A DNA stretch of 64,000 nt, taken from positions 806,001-870,000 of the forward strand of contig NZ_JAHWXP010000001.1 in assembly GCF_019857185.1 (NCBI RefSeq). Direction: 5' to 3'. The stretch is from Alteriqipengyuania abyssalis (lineage in GTDB: Bacteria > Pseudomonadota > Alphaproteobacteria > Sphingomonadales > Sphingomonadaceae). Position 1 is the stretch's first letter. Each line of letters starts with the position of its first letter. Of this stretch, positions 18,538 to 27,226 are shown piece by piece. Made by a program: the position numbers and the translations under genes. The notes under the pieces were generated by a model. The model was not told where the DNA came from, ran no database searches, and was given only the letters and a program-made list of their open reading frames with translations.

Positions 18538-19953
18538 GTGCCACTTTCCGAGATTGTGTCTTTCGAACCCGCCACCGGGCGGGAACTCTTTCGCTCGTCC
18601 ATCGGAGATGTCGACGAGGCGGTGGCCCGCGCGCGCGAGGCGTTTCCCGGCTGGGCCTCGCGCCCGGTCGCCAACCGGATGGAACTGGTCCGCCGCTTCG
18701 CCAACGAAGTGCTCGCCGCAACCGACGAATTCGCAGAGCTGATCGCGCGCGAAACCGGCAAGCCGCTGTGGGAAGCCAAGACCGAAGTCGAAGCCGTCAT
18801 CGGCAAGGTCGAGATTTCGATCAATTCCTATCTCGAACGCACCGGGCAGAAGAAGCTCGACAGCGCACTGGGCGGCAGCTCCGCCGTGCGTCACAAGCCG
18901 CACGGTATCATGGCCGTGCTCGGCCCCTACAATTTCCCCGCGCACCTGCCCAACGGCCACATCGTGCCCGCGCTGATCGCGGGCAACACGGTGGTCTTCA
19001 AGCCGAGCGAGAAGACCCCGGCCGTGGGTGCCTTGCTGGTCGAGTGTTTCCACCGCGCCGGGATCGACAAGCATGTCGTCCAGGCGCTGATCGGCGGGCC
19101 GGACGAAGGCAAGGCACTGGTTGCGCATCCCGAAGTGGACGGCGTGCTGTTCACCGGCAGCGCGCAAGCAGGGATCGCGATCAACCGCAAATGCGCCACC
19201 AACCCCGGCAAGATCCTGGCGCTTGAGATGGGCGGCAACAACCCGATCGTCGTCATGAAGACACCCAAGGTGGAGGATGCGGCGCTGCTGATCGCCCGCT
19301 CCGCCTTCACCACCGCAGGCCAGCGCTGCACCGCCGCGCGGCGCCTGATCGTGACCGAAGACATGTACGACGAGACGGTTCAGGCCGTGAAAGACCTGAT
19401 CCCGAAGATCATCATCGACGAGCCTTTCGCCGACCCCGCCCCCTTCATGGGCTGCGTAATCGACAACCAGGCAGCCGACCAGCTGGCGGAGAGCTTCCTC
19501 TATCTGCTTTCCAACGGCGGCAAGGCAATCCGCCACCTCAAGCGGCCGCAGGAAGACAAGCCCTTCGTCACGCCTGCGCTGATCGACACCACCGCGATGG
19601 AAGAGCGCCCCGATGTCGAGCTATTCGGCCCGCTCTTGCAGGTCATCAAGGTGCCCGATCTGGACGCCGCCATTGCCGAGGCGAACAACACGCGCTTCGG
19701 CCTGTCGGCCTCGCTGATCGGTGGTGCTCCGGAAGACTACAACCACTTCTGGGCCAATATCCGCGCCGGCATCGTCAACTGGAACCAGCCGACCAACGGC
19801 GCCTCCTCGAAGCAACCCTTCGGCGGGCTCGGCCTGTCGGGCAACCATCGCCCGGCGGCCTATTACGCTGCGGATTACTGCGCCTACCCGGTCGCCAGCA
19901 GCGAGATCGGCCAGCCGCGCGCGAGCATGGGTGTCGGGTTCAAGACGGACTGA
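18538..19953 (+). CDS. astD: N-succinylglutamate 5-semialdehyde dehydrogenase-like aldehyde dehydrogenase
   Basis: NAD(P)-dependent aldehyde dehydrogenase of 471 residues, closest in motif pattern to AstD. The cofactor-binding GPYNFPAHLPNGHIVPAL is followed by general base Glu in LALEMGGNNP and nucleophile Cys (about 264) in TTAGQRCTAARR. AstD oxidises succinylglutamate semialdehyde in arginine breakdown by the AST pathway, but no astA, astB, astC or astE is nearby, so the physiological substrate is less certain. It starts with GTG behind a GAGG box. A strong terminator follows. Confidence 0.8.
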   Translation: MPLSEIVSFEPATGRELFRSSIGDVDEAVARAREAFPGWASRPVANRMELVRRFANEVLAATDEFAELIARETGKPLWEAKTEVEAVIGKVEISINSYLERTGQKKLDSALGGSSAVRHKPHGIMAVLGPYNFPAHLPNGHIVPALIAGNTVVFKPSEKTPAVGALLVECFHRAGIDKHVVQALIGGPDEGKALVAHPEVDGVLFTGSAQAGIAINRKCATNPGKILALEMGGNNPIVVMKTPKVEDAALLIARSAFTTAGQRCTAARRLIVTEDMYDETVQAVKDLIPKIIIDEPFADPAPFMGCVIDNQAADQLAESFLYLLSNGGKAIRHLKRPQEDKPFVTPALIDTTAMEERPDVELFGPLLQVIKVPDLDAAIAEANNTRFGLSASLIGGAPEDYNHFWANIRAGIVNWNQPTNGASSKQPFGGLGLSGNHRPAAYYAADYCAYPVASSEIGQPRASMGVGFKTD

Positions 19954-19968
19954 GCGGGCTGTCATGTT

Positions 19969-20004
19969 GAAAACGCCCCGACACTTTCGTGCCGGGGCGT
20001 TTTC
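19969..20004. terminator. Bidirectional rho-independent terminator after astD
   Basis: GAAAACGCCCCG pairs with CGGGGCGTTTTC as a perfect 12-bp outer stem, continuing as 3 more pairs after one mismatch to a TTTC loop. The A- and T-runs flanking the GC core make it active in principle in either direction; it ends the astD transcript. Confidence 0.85.
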
Positions 20005-20186
20005 CGCGACGCTGGTGGGACGCCGCGCCCTGGCCCTCCCGTGGAAGCGCCAAAGCTCGTAATTCCGGGTCGATCGGCAGGCACGCTGTTTGCCCTTCCG
20101 AATCGGCATGCGTTCATAAATAGCGGCGCTAAGCTGAACGATCAGCAACGCTTGTTCAGGCTTTCGTACAGGACTACGGCGCACTC

Positions 20187-21098
20187 GTGAGCGAGAACGA
20201 AGCACCCCGGCCTTCCGGCCTTCCGCAGGCGCTGGGCGCCTATGTCGTATGGGGGTTCATGCCCCTGTACCTGCTGCTGGTGAAGCAGGTGCCCGCGTTC
20301 GAGTTCGTCGGCTGGCGGATCGTCTGGACACTGCCGGTTTGCCTCCTCATCGTCGCCTTCCGCGGCCAGTTTCCCGCGATTCGCGAGGCTCTGAAGGACG
20401 TGCGCGCGGTGCTGGTGCTGGGGGCCAGTGCACTCCTCATTGCAATCAACTGGCTGGTCTACGTCTGGGCGATCCAACAGGGTGAGGTCTATGCGGCCAG
20501 CCTTGGCTATTACATCAATCCGCTGGTCAACATCCTGCTCGGCACGCTGATCCTCAAGGAGACGCTGAGCCGCGCGCAGTGGGTTGCGGTGGCGCTGGCT
20601 GCGGTCGGGATCGCGATCCTCGCCGCGGGCGCGCTGTCGACCCTGTGGATCAGCCTGACCCTCGCCTTCAGCTTCGCGACCTACGGCCTGCTGCGCAAGC
20701 AGGTGCCTGTCGGCGCGCTGCCCGGCCTCACCATCGAGAGCGCGATCCTGCTGATCCCCGCACTCGGGGTTGCCGCGTGGTACTGGGCGAGCCCGCAGGG
20801 CTCTTCCTTCGATAACAGCATCGCGCTCTCCCTCTCGATCATGCTCGGCGGGCTGCTGACCGCCGTGCCGCTGCTGATGTTCGCGATCGCCGCGCGGCGG
20901 ATGGACTACTCGGTGCTCGGCTTCGTCCAGTTCCTCGCGCCCAGCATCGTGTTCATCCTCGGCCTGACCGTGTTCGGCGAGGAGCTGCATCCGGCAGAGC
21001 TGTTCTGCTTCGGCTGCATCTGGCTCGCCGCGGCGATCTTCGTGTGGGACCTGCTGGTCAAGCGCCGCGCGGCGCGCAAGCCGGTCCCGGCGGCCTAG
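20187..21098 (+). CDS. rarD: EamA-family transporter RarD
   Basis: A ten-helix drug/metabolite transporter of the EamA/RarD type, 303 residues, in the inner membrane. Family marks are [20 protein letters not shown] at the start, the loop [25 protein letters not shown] in the first repeat, and [17 protein letters not shown] in the second. RarD was named for chloramphenicol sensitivity; the real substrate is not established. It starts with GTG. Its TAG stop overlaps the stop of the convergent pyrC. Confidence 0.88.
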   Translation: MSENEAPRPSGLPQALGAYVVWGFMPLYLLLVKQVPAFEFVGWRIVWTLPVCLLIVAFRGQFPAIREALKDVRAVLVLGASALLIAINWLVYVWAIQQGEVYAASLGYYINPLVNILLGTLILKETLSRAQWVAVALAAVGIAILAAGALSTLWISLTLAFSFATYGLLRKQVPVGALPGLTIESAILLIPALGVAAWYWASPQGSSFDNSIALSLSIMLGGLLTAVPLLMFAIAARRMDYSVLGFVQFLAPSIVFILGLTVFGEELHPAELFCFGCIWLAAAIFVWDLLVKRRAARKPVPAA

Positions 21099-22135
21099 CC
21101 CCCGGCAAGGCTCCACCCGATCGTCTGTCCGGCCATGAACGGCACGACCTGCGTGGCCGCTGCCGGAATGCTCTCCGGCACCGTCTGCTCGCGCTTCACC
21201 AGCGTCACCGTGCTCTCGTTCACCGGCAGGCCGTAGAAGCGCGGCCCATTGAGCGAGGCGAAGGCTTCGAAGCGATCGAGCGCGCCCTCTTCCTCGAACA
21301 CCTGCAGGTAGGCCTCCAGCGCGTGCGGCGCGTTGTAGATCCCCGCACAGCCGCACGCGCTTTCTTTGGCGTGCTGTTCGTGCGGCGCGCTGTCGGTGCC
21401 GAGGAAGACCCTGGACGAGCCGCCCGTAGCGAACGCCCGCAGCGCAAGCCGGTGTTCTTCCCGCTTGGCAACCGGCAGGCAGTATGCATGCGGCCGCATC
21501 CCACCGACCAGCATCGCGTTGCGGTTAATGTGGAGGTGGTGCGGGGTGATCGTCGCGCCGACATTCTCGCCCGCGCTTTCCACGAACTCCACCGCATGGC
21601 GGCTGGTGATATGCTCGAACGCGATCTTCAGCTGCGGCAGGTCGCGGTGCAGCGGCGCAAGGATGCGCTCGATAAACACCGCCTCGCGGTCGAAAATGTC
21701 GATCTCGGCATCGGTCACCTCACCATGGACGCACAGGACCATGCCCGCCTCTGCCATCGCTTCGAACACCGGGCGCAGCTTGCCGATATCGGTCACGCCA
21801 TGCGCGGAATTGGTGGTGGCATTGGCGGGGTAGAGCTTGGCCGCAGTGAACACGCCATCCCGATAGCCCCCGATCAGGTCCGCCGGATCGGTATCGTCGG
21901 TCAGGTAGGCGGTCATCAGCGGCGTGAAGTCCATGCCTTCAGGCACGGCCGCCAGGATCCGGTCGCGATAGGCGCGCGCCAGCGAGGCGCTCGTCACCGG
22001 CGGCGTTAGGTTGGGCATCACGATCGCGCGGGCGAACTGGCGCGCGGTGGCCGCAACCACGCTTTCCAGCATCGCGCCATCGCGCAGGTGAACGTGCCAG
22101 TCGTCGGGGCGGCGGATCGTGAGCATTTCGGTCAT
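21095..22135 (-). CDS. pyrC: Dihydroorotase
   Basis: Zinc amidohydrolase of 346 residues that closes N-carbamoyl-aspartate to dihydroorotate in pyrimidine synthesis. It is the E. coli-type Pyr[10 protein letters not shown] carries the first two His ligands, [11 protein letters not shown] the carbamylated Lys, [11 protein letters not shown] further ligands, and [10 protein letters not shown] the catalytic Asp. Start [10 protein letters not shown] at 22135. The open frame continues about 680 bases upstream through a region antisense to ygfZ, which is not part of the protein. pyrE lies 17 kb away. Confidence 0.95.
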   Translation of the reverse strand: MTEMLTIRRPDDWHVHLRDGAMLESVVAATARQFARAIVMPNLTPPVTSASLARAYRDRILAAVPEGMDFTPLMTAYLTDDTDPADLIGGYRDGVFTAAKLYPANATTNSAHGVTDIGKLRPVFEAMAEAGMVLCVHGEVTDAEIDIFDREAVFIERILAPLHRDLPQLKIAFEHITSRHAVEFVESAGENVGATITPHHLHINRNAMLVGGMRPHAYCLPVAKREEHRLALRAFATGGSSRVFLGTDSAPHEQHAKESACGCAGIYNAPHALEAYLQVFEEEGALDRFEAFASLNGPRFYGLPVNESTVTLVKREQTVPESIPAAATQVVPFMAGQTIGWSLAGG

Positions 22136-22173
22136 GCCCCGCCCCCTAGCCCAACAGGCCCGCGCAGGGGAGC

Positions 22174-22191
22174 CCTGACACACCTGACACA
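22174..22191. repeat. Tandem direct repeat of CCTGACACA
   Basis: Two perfect adjacent copies of the 9-mer CCTGACACA, in the 213-bp spacer between divergent pyrC and ygfZ. One face of the DNA is presented with a 9-bp period, so it might be a protein-binding site or just a simple repeat. Confidence 0.5.
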
Positions 22192-22255
22192 CAGTCCAGG
22201 GATCAAAAACCCTGCCCCGCTCGCGGCCACGAGAAACAGGCGGAAGGAGTTGGTC

Positions 22256-22300
22256 ATGCAGCGCATCGCGCAACCATTGTACGCGCCGCCATGCCTGTAG
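22256..22300 (+). CDS. Possible 14-residue leader peptide
   Basis: [14 protein letters not shown] followed by TAG. The ATG is preceded by AAGGAG 7 bases upstream, a better ribosome site than that of most real genes here. It ends 48 bases before the ygfZ start. It may be a leader peptide for ygfZ or a chance match. No repeat of regulatory codons stands out. Low confidence. Confidence 0.25.
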   Translation: MQRIAQPLYAPPCL

Positions 22301-22348
22301 GACAGCGCCGGGTGGCATGATCGCACGCGGAGCCCTATCTCGGCAGGC

Positions 22349-23092
22349 ATGACAGCTACCCGCCTTCAGAACCGCGCCGTAATCCGCCTCAGCCCGACCG
22401 CAGCCGGAGAGGATGTCGCAGGCTTCCTGCAAGGCCTGCTGACCAACGACGTCACCGGGGAACTGCCCGCCTATGCCGCGCTGCTGAGCGCGCAGGGCAA
22501 GACCATGTTCGACATGATCGTGTGGCCGGGCCGCGCGGGCGAGCATGGGGCGACGATCCTGCTCGATTGCGAGGCGCATATGGCGGACGACCTTGCCAAA
22601 CGCCTGTCGCTCTATCGTTTGCGCCGCAAGATCGAGATCGCGCGCGACGAAAGCCTGGCCGTACACTGGAGTACCGAGCCGATCGACGCGCATCCGCCCG
22701 ATCCTCGCCTCCCCGCGCTCGGCCATCGCTGGATCGCGCCCGCCGACGACAGCGAGCCTGCCGATGCGGCATGGCTGGCCCACCGCCTCTCGCTCGGCGT
22801 GCCCGAAGGCCAAGGCGAACTGGGCGACATCCTGTGGCTGGAAACCAATGCGGTCGAGCTACACGGCGTCAGCTTTTCCAAGGGCTGCTATATCGGCCAG
22901 GAAAACACCGCGCGGATGAACTGGCGGCAGAAGGTCAACCGGCGGCTGGTGGTGGTCCCGCTCGAGCGGTCGGAGGAGAAGCGGCGCAAGGCGGAGTATC
23001 CCGATCTCGGTCTGGCGGTCGATCATTTGCGGGTGGCGGATATAACCGCCGATCTGGCGCCTGGGTGGATGCGGCTGGAAGCTGCGGAGTAG
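22349..23092 (+). CDS. ygfZ: YgfZ/GcvT-domain iron-sulfur assembly protein
   Basis: A 247-residue folate-binding protein of the YgfZ/IBA57 group. The diagnostic C-terminal motif is [12 protein letters not shown] (about residues 178-189), with the conserved Cys; the N-terminal part [10 protein letters not shown] and [11 protein letters not shown] matches the GcvT fold. Members help assemble or repair 4Fe-4S clusters in enzymes such as MiaB, in a tetrahydrofolate-dependent way. It is divergent from pyrC; a REP-like pair follows the stop. Confidence 0.9.
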   Translation: MTATRLQNRAVIRLSPTAAGEDVAGFLQGLLTNDVTGELPAYAALLSAQGKTMFDMIVWPGRAGEHGATILLDCEAHMADDLAKRLSLYRLRRKIEIARDESLAVHWSTEPIDAHPPDPRLPALGHRWIAPADDSEPADAAWLAHRLSLGVPEGQGELGDILWLETNAVELHGVSFSKGCYIGQENTARMNWRQKVNRRLVVVPLERSEEKRRKAEYPDLGLAVDHLRVADITADLAPGWMRLEAAE

Positions 23093-23102
23093 CGGCACCA
23101 AA

Positions 23103-23193
23103 CGTCATGCTGAACTCGTTTCAGCATCCAGACTACCGACCGCGCCGACAGTTCAAGCGGCAGACTGGACCCTGAAACAAGTTCAGGATGACG
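23103..23193. repeat. Paired REP-like (BIME-type) inverted repeats
   Basis: Two 28-bp arms (23103-23130 and 23166-23193) in opposite orientation agree at most positions, about 24 of 28. The left arm contains ATGCTGAA/TTTCAGCAT and the right arm CCTGAA/TTCAGG, so each arm can also fold alone. This layout, GTCATGCTGAAC..., is the common dispersed extragenic palindrome of sphingomonads. It lies between ygfZ and the convergent tetR-type gene and may stop transcription from both. Confidence 0.75.
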
Positions 23194-23333
23194 GTTCGAG
23201 CGACGACAGATCGCAAGATGTCCGCCGGACGATGCCGACGCGCCACCTCAGATCTCGTCGCCCCGGGCCCGACCCACGCCAGTGCCTTCTTCGATCAAAC
23301 GGACAAGCCGCGAGCCCGAGCGCCCAGACGCCC

Positions 23334-23939
23334 CTAAGCGCCCCGCTGCTCAATCTGCTCCAGCGAATCATCCACGAACCGCTCGGCAATGTCGCGCGCG
23401 GTGTGACTCGGCAGTTTGAGCGCGGATGACAGTGGCCCGCCGATCAGCGACTGGCCCAGCGCCAGCAGCACCACCGTCAGCGTGGATTCCAGCGCATCGC
23501 GATCCGCCGGCTGATCCGCGCCCAGCTCTTCCTTGTGCACCGTCTCGATCATCTGGTGAATCGCCTTGGCGAAAGGTTCGAGCGCGTCTTCCTGGCCCGT
23601 GGCGAGCAGCCAACTGACCAGCGCGCCCCCGCCCTCTCCATCGAAGGCGTCAAACGCCTGATCCACGATCATCCGCGGGCTCGCCCCGCCCGATCGGCTG
23701 GCGCGGATTGTCGCTGCAATCCGGTCGCACACGGACTCAGCCAGATAGACACCCAGCGCGTGCTGCAACCCGGCGGCAGAGCCGAAGTGGTGCAGCAGGT
23801 TCGCGTGCGTACGCCCGACCCGCGCGCCCACCGCCTTCAGCGTCACCGCCTGCGGGCCCGCCTCGATCAGCAGGTTGCGCGCGGCTTCGAGCGCTCCGGC
23901 GCGGGATTCTTCGGGACTCAGACGTCTGCGTGTAGCCAT
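23334..23939 (-). CDS. TetR/AcrR-family transcriptional regulator
   Basis: A 201-residue regulator. The N-terminal helix-turn-helix (about 12-58) includes ALEAARNLLIEAGPQAVTLK and the recognition helix region VGRTHANLLHHFGSAAGL; the rest is an all-helical ligand-binding/dimerisation domain. It is divergent from the PF10118 hydrolase, and the AT-rich gap holds an 11-bp direct repeat spaced at 21 bp. It very likely represses that gene and itself; the inducer is unknown. Confidence 0.88.
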   Translation of the reverse strand: MATRRRLSPEESRAGALEAARNLLIEAGPQAVTLKAVGARVGRTHANLLHHFGSAAGLQHALGVYLAESVCDRIAATIRASRSGGASPRMIVDQAFDAFDGEGGGALVSWLLATGQEDALEPFAKAIHQMIETVHKEELGADQPADRDALESTLTVVLLALGQSLIGGPLSSALKLPSHTARDIAERFVDDSLEQIEQRGA

Positions 23940-23982
23940 CGAAGCGTGGTAGTGCGCGGGGGCGGATGCGGCAAGGAACCTC

Positions 23983-24014
23983 CTACTGACATTATTGTTA
24001 ATGCTACTGACATT
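23983..24014. promoter_or_regulatory. Probable TetR operator: 11-bp direct repeat at 21-bp spacing
   Basis: CTACTGACATT occurs at 23983-23993 and again at 24004-24014, exactly two helical turns apart. Between them CATTA-TTGT-TAATG forms a small inverted repeat. The region is AT-rich in an otherwise GC-rich window. It lies between the divergent regulator and hydrolase genes, a typical place for TetR binding. Confidence 0.6.
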
Positions 24015-24023
24015 GGTGTAAGT

Positions 24024-24029
24024 TATAAT
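24024..24029 (+). promoter_or_regulatory. -10 element TATAAT for the PF10118 gene
   Basis: A perfect TATAAT, 41 bases before the ATG at 24071. No clear -35 is seen at 16-18 bp upstream; the repeat-bearing operator covers that position, so regulator binding would block polymerase. Confidence 0.5.
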
Positions 24030-24070
24030 GCACCGAACGACCGACGTTACGGAAATATGGAGTAGTCAGC

Positions 24071-24919
24071 ATGACCGCCCACGACCAAACCCTTGCCGCC
24101 AACCCCGCGATCACCATTCGCGACGAGCGCTTCAACAGGGGCACCACGCCCTCCCGCTGGTGGGCTGGCGAGCCCTTCGGCACTGCGTGGCACAACGCGC
24201 TGTCGGGCACATTCCCGCGCGGGGAAGCCTTCTTTATCGAATCGGTAAAGGCCTTTCGCGAAGGGACCGATCCCAAGCTTGCGGCGGAGATCCGCGCTTT
24301 CGTGAAGCAGGAGATCAACCACACGCGCGAGCACATCGCGTTCAACCGCCTCGCCGCAGATGCGGGCTACGACATGGAGATGATCGACCGGCGCACGAAG
24401 GAACTGCTCGACATGGCGGCGGATCAGCCTGCGATCGCCAAGCTGGGGATCACCATGGCGCTGGAGCACTACACCGCGATGATGGCGCACGAATTCCTCG
24501 CCAACCCGCAGCATTTCAAGGATTCAGACCCCGAGGTCCGTAAGATGTGGGAATGGCACGCGGTCGAGGAGATCGAGCACAAGGGCGTCGCCTACGACAC
24601 CTGGAAGCATGCGACGCAAGGCTGGACCGGGTTCCAGCGCTGGGCGCGACGGAGCATCATCATGCTGGAGGTCACCAGACGCTTCCTCAACAACCGCTGG
24701 AAGGACGCGATCGAGCTGCTCGCGCAGGACGGGATCACCGGTGCGCGCGCCCATTGGGGGCTGGCGAAGTATCTGTTCGGCACGCCCGGCGTTCTGCGCC
24801 GCTGCTTCCCGGCGTGGCTGGGCTATTTCAAACCCGGCTTCCACCCGTGGGATCACGACGACCGCGCCCTGATCGGCAAGTACGAGGGCGATTACGCGGA
24901 CGCGCTGTTGCCCGCGTAA
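24071..24919 (+). CDS. Metal-dependent hydrolase, PF10118 family
   Basis: A 282-residue, mostly helical protein of the PF10118 predicted metal-dependent hydrolase family. Conserved His/Glu pairs that could bind a di-metal site are in KQEINHTREHIAFN, MALEHYTAMMAHEFL and WHAVEEIEHKGVAYD, a ferritin-like spacing. Reaction and substrate are not known. A GGAG ribosome site precedes the ATG. The divergent TetR gene and operator suggest induction by a small hydrophobic molecule. Confidence 0.85.
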   Translation: MTAHDQTLAANPAITIRDERFNRGTTPSRWWAGEPFGTAWHNALSGTFPRGEAFFIESVKAFREGTDPKLAAEIRAFVKQEINHTREHIAFNRLAADAGYDMEMIDRRTKELLDMAADQPAIAKLGITMALEHYTAMMAHEFLANPQHFKDSDPEVRKMWEWHAVEEIEHKGVAYDTWKHATQGWTGFQRWARRSIIMLEVTRRFLNNRWKDAIELLAQDGITGARAHWGLAKYLFGTPGVLRRCFPAWLGYFKPGFHPWDHDDRALIGKYEGDYADALLPA

Positions 24920-24944
24920 AGAGTCCCCGAAGCGGCGGCCTGAG

Positions 24945-25502
24945 CTAGGCCGCCGCCGGGAGCGATCGCTCCACCTCCTCTGCCAGGTCGAGCGCATAGC
25001 CATTGGTCTGCGCTTCATAGCCGCGGGCGAGGCTGAAGTGCCGCCCGCCCTTGCCGGTGGGCAGGAAGCCAGCCTTGCGCAGCACGCGGCCCGATGCCGG
25101 ATTGTCCAGAAAATGGCTCGCGACGATGCGCGGGTGGCCGCAGGCGTGCGCTATCTCGACCAACGCGCGCGCCGCCTCGCCGGCATAGCCGCGGCCCCAG
25201 TGCGGGCGCGCGATCCAGTAACCCAGCTCCATCGTCCCATCGCCGCCACCGTCTTCGGGGGGCAGCGGGCCGATGCCGATGCAGCCGATCACCTCGCCGG
25301 AATCGGCCAGCGTGATGATGAAACGGGGCGCCTCGGGCGTGAAGGGGAGCGCGCACCACGCGCGCGCGTCGGCAGCCGAATAGGGCCACGGCGCGGTGGC
25401 GAGGTTGCGCACGATACCCTCGTCCGCAATCGCCGCGTAGACAGCCTGCCAGTCCTCGGGCCACGCGGGCCGCAGCAGCAACCTCTCGCTTCTGTGAAAC
25501 AT
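24945..25502 (-). CDS. GNAT-family N-acetyltransferase (RimJ/RimL-like)
   Basis: A 185-residue acetyltransferase. It begins MFHRSERLLLRPAWPEDW, followed by the acetyl-CoA binding segment WIARPHWGRGYAGEAARALV and the C-terminal ASGRVLRKAGFLPTG typical of the RimJ/RimL subgroup. Substrates in this group are protein N-termini or small amines; not assignable here. The start is set by AGGGGAG about 9 bases upstream. Confidence 0.85.
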   Translation of the reverse strand: MFHRSERLLLRPAWPEDWQAVYAAIADEGIVRNLATAPWPYSAADARAWCALPFTPEAPRFIITLADSGEVIGCIGIGPLPPEDGGGDGTMELGYWIARPHWGRGYAGEAARALVEIAHACGHPRIVASHFLDNPASGRVLRKAGFLPTGKGGRHFSLARGYEAQTNGYALDLAEEVERSLPAAA

Positions 25503-25566
25503 CGTCGTTTCTCCCCTCGCGCGACGCGCCCTTCCTCGGCGGGCGGCCACGGTGATAAGGGAGACG

Positions 25567-25600
25567 AAAAAAGGGAGACGGGGCTGGCCCCCTCTCCCTT
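25567..25600 (-). terminator. Rho-independent terminator of rplU-rpmA
   Basis: AAGGGAGACGGGG pairs with CCCCCTCTCCCTT (13 bp, one mismatch) around a CTGG loop. On the minus strand the stem runs straight into TTTTTT. It lies 66 bases past the rpmA stop. Confidence 0.9.
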
Positions 25601-25665
25601 GATGGCCGGATTTTACCTCCGGCGGGGCCGTCCCGGTGGACAACCCCTGTTATCGAGTTGCCCGA

Positions 25666-25935
25666 TTATTCGGCAGCTTGCGCCATAAGATCGACCGATA
25701 CGTATTTGCGGCCGAGCTTCCCGTCGTGGAAGCGCACAATACCGTCGGTAAGCGCAAAGAGGGTGTGGTCCTTGCCCATGCCGACGTTGGTGCCCGCGTA
25801 GAACTTGGTCCCACGCTGGCGCACGATAATGTTGCCCGCAACGACGCCTTCGCTGCCGAACTTCTTCACGCCAAGACGGCGGCCTGCCGAATCGCGACCG
25901 TTCCGCGAAGAGCCGCCTGCTTTCTTATGTGCCAT
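25666..25935 (-). CDS. rpmA: 50S ribosomal protein L27
   Basis: An 89-residue large-subunit protein whose N-terminal tail reaches the peptidyl-transferase centre. The N-terminus [20 protein letters not shown] and the body [19 protein letters not shown] are standard. There is no cleavable N-terminal extension of the Firmicutes type. It sits 31 bases behind rplU, with an AAGGA box 9 bases upstream, and its transcript ends at the strong hairpin just downstream. Confidence 0.98.
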   Translation of the reverse strand: MAHKKAGGSSRNGRDSAGRRLGVKKFGSEGVVAGNIIVRQRGTKFYAGTNVGMGKDHTLFALTDGIVRFHDGKLGRKYVSVDLMAQAAE

Positions 25936-25966
25936 TGCGCTTAGTCCTTATCCGTCTGGGCCGCGC

Positions 25967-26443
25967 TTACGCGTCGCCCGAATCCTTGGTGTCCGCCTTC
26001 TTGGCGGGGGCCTTCTTGGCAGCCGGCTTCTTGGTCGCAGCAGCCTTCTTCGGCGCGGCCTTCTTGGCCGGGGCCTTTTCGGTCGCCTTGTCGTCGGCAG
26101 CATCGGCCTTCTTCGCGGCGGGCTTGGCGGCAGCCTTCTTGGTGCCTTCACCCACTTCGAGGATGCGCAGCAGGGTCATCTGCTGGCGATGGCCGTTCTT
26201 GCGACGGTAATTGTGACGACGGCGCTTCTTGAACACCACCACCTTTTCGCTCTTCGCCTGAGCGATAATTTCCGCCGAAACGGATACCTTGCCTGCGTCG
26301 GACAGGCTGTCGCCCTCACCTGCAAGCAACACATCGCCCAGGGTGATCGTGTCGCCGGCTTCGCCTGCGAGCTTCTCGACCGCGATTTTGTCTCCGGCGG
26401 CAACCCGGTATTGCTTGCCGCCTGTGCGCACCACTGCGAACAT
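25967..26443 (-). CDS. rplU: 50S ribosomal protein L21 with Lys/Ala-rich C-terminal tail
   Basis: The first about 102 residues are canonical L21: [19 protein letters not shown], and the RNA-binding [16 protein letters not shown]. The remaining about 55 residues are a low-complexity tail of AKKA/APAKKA/AKKP units ending in an acidic KDSGDA. Tails of this kind occur in sphingomonad L21 proteins and resemble histone H1-like or H-NS-like basic tails. The start is set by homology; an open frame of 57 more codons upstream is leader. Co-transcribed with rpmA. Confidence 0.96.
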   Translation of the reverse strand: MFAVVRTGGKQYRVAAGDKIAVEKLAGEAGDTITLGDVLLAGEGDSLSDAGKVSVSAEIIAQAKSEKVVVFKKRRRHNYRRKNGHRQQMTLLRILEVGEGTKKAAAKPAAKKADAADDKATEKAPAKKAAPKKAAATKKPAAKKAPAKKADTKDSGDA

Positions 26444-26537
26444 CGGTTCAACTTTCAATCGTTTAGCTGTGACGCTGCCCCTAACGGAACAGCGTGGTCG
26501 ACGGGCCACACCGTGGTGAGCCCCCCAAAGAAGGGCG

Positions 26538-26566
26538 CGCTTACGGTATGATTTGGCCGAAGTCAA
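26538..26566 (-). promoter_or_regulatory. Candidate promoter of rplU-rpmA
   Basis: On the minus strand TTGACT (26566-26561) lies 17 bases before TAAGCG (26543-26538). The -35 is good, the -10 is poor. It would give an rplU leader of about 90 bases, long enough for a regulatory fold. Tentative. Confidence 0.3.
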
Positions 26567-26643
26567 CGCCGGGTGGCCCAGAAAAGCGCCTTTGCCCACC
26601 TTCGCCTCTACCACGGCGCGGCTCGCGTGCTAAGGGTGCGCGC

Positions 26644-27216
26644 ATGTCCGCTGCCCGCCTCGCGATCGCGATCGCCACCCTCCCCGCCATGGCCACCCTC
26701 GCCGCCTGCGCCACCACGCCCGACAGCGCCTATCCCTCTCTGGGAGTGCGCGAGGCCGAATACGAGAGCGGCCAGTTTCCCCGCCCGACCGGCGATTGCG
26801 CGCCCGACGGGCCGGCACCGGTGACCGGCCAGTTCGAGCCCACGGACCCGGTCGCGCCGCCGCCTCCACCGCCCCCCGTCCTGTCCGCCGATCTCGCCGA
26901 GCGGGTCGTCCAGCTGGAAGAGCAGGCGCGCGCCGCGCATGCCGATTTCGAAAAAGCCGTGCCCGCCACCCGCGCGGCGGTTCGGGGCAGTGGCAGCGTG
27001 GGGTCCAAGGCGTGGGGCCGTGCGCAGGTCGCCTATGCGAACCTCGAATCGATCCGTGCGCGCACGGCGATTCCCTTCGCCGATCTCGATAGCATGCTGG
27101 CGATCCGATCGGTCGATGGCGAACCGGTCGAGGCGGTTGCCAAAGCGCACGCGGAAGTCGCCAGGCTGATCGCCGAGGAAGACGCGATCCTGAACGAACT
27201 CGCGCCCGCCAACTGA
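26644..27216 (+). CDS. Hypothetical lipoprotein
   Basis: A 190-residue protein with a signal peptide and lipobox LAAC (Cys about residue 22). A Pro-rich linker (APPPPPPP, around residues 71-78) is followed by a helical, Ala-rich C-terminal half with coiled-coil character (LAERVVQLEEQARAAHADFE). The layout suggests a periplasmic protein anchored to a membrane. No family recognised. An AAGG box sits about 9 bases before the ATG. It is divergent from rplU. Confidence 0.65.
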   Translation: MSAARLAIAIATLPAMATLAACATTPDSAYPSLGVREAEYESGQFPRPTGDCAPDGPAPVTGQFEPTDPVAPPPPPPPVLSADLAERVVQLEEQARAAHADFEKAVPATRAAVRGSGSVGSKAWGRAQVAYANLESIRARTAIPFADLDSMLAIRSVDGEPVEAVAKAHAEVARLIAEEDAILNELAPAN

Positions 27217-27226
27217 CCGCCCACGC

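Noticed and set aside
22132-22350. A 72-codon minus-strand frame ending in the pyrC start (ATGA)
   Set aside because: The overlap is suggestive, but the frame has no ribosome site, its composition is random, and it covers the ygfZ promoter and the tandem 9-mers.
26444-26537. A regulatory RNA in the rplU leader
   Set aside because: Short complementary stretches such as CCAC/GTGG exist, but no convincing conserved fold or known L21-leader pattern could be made out by eye.
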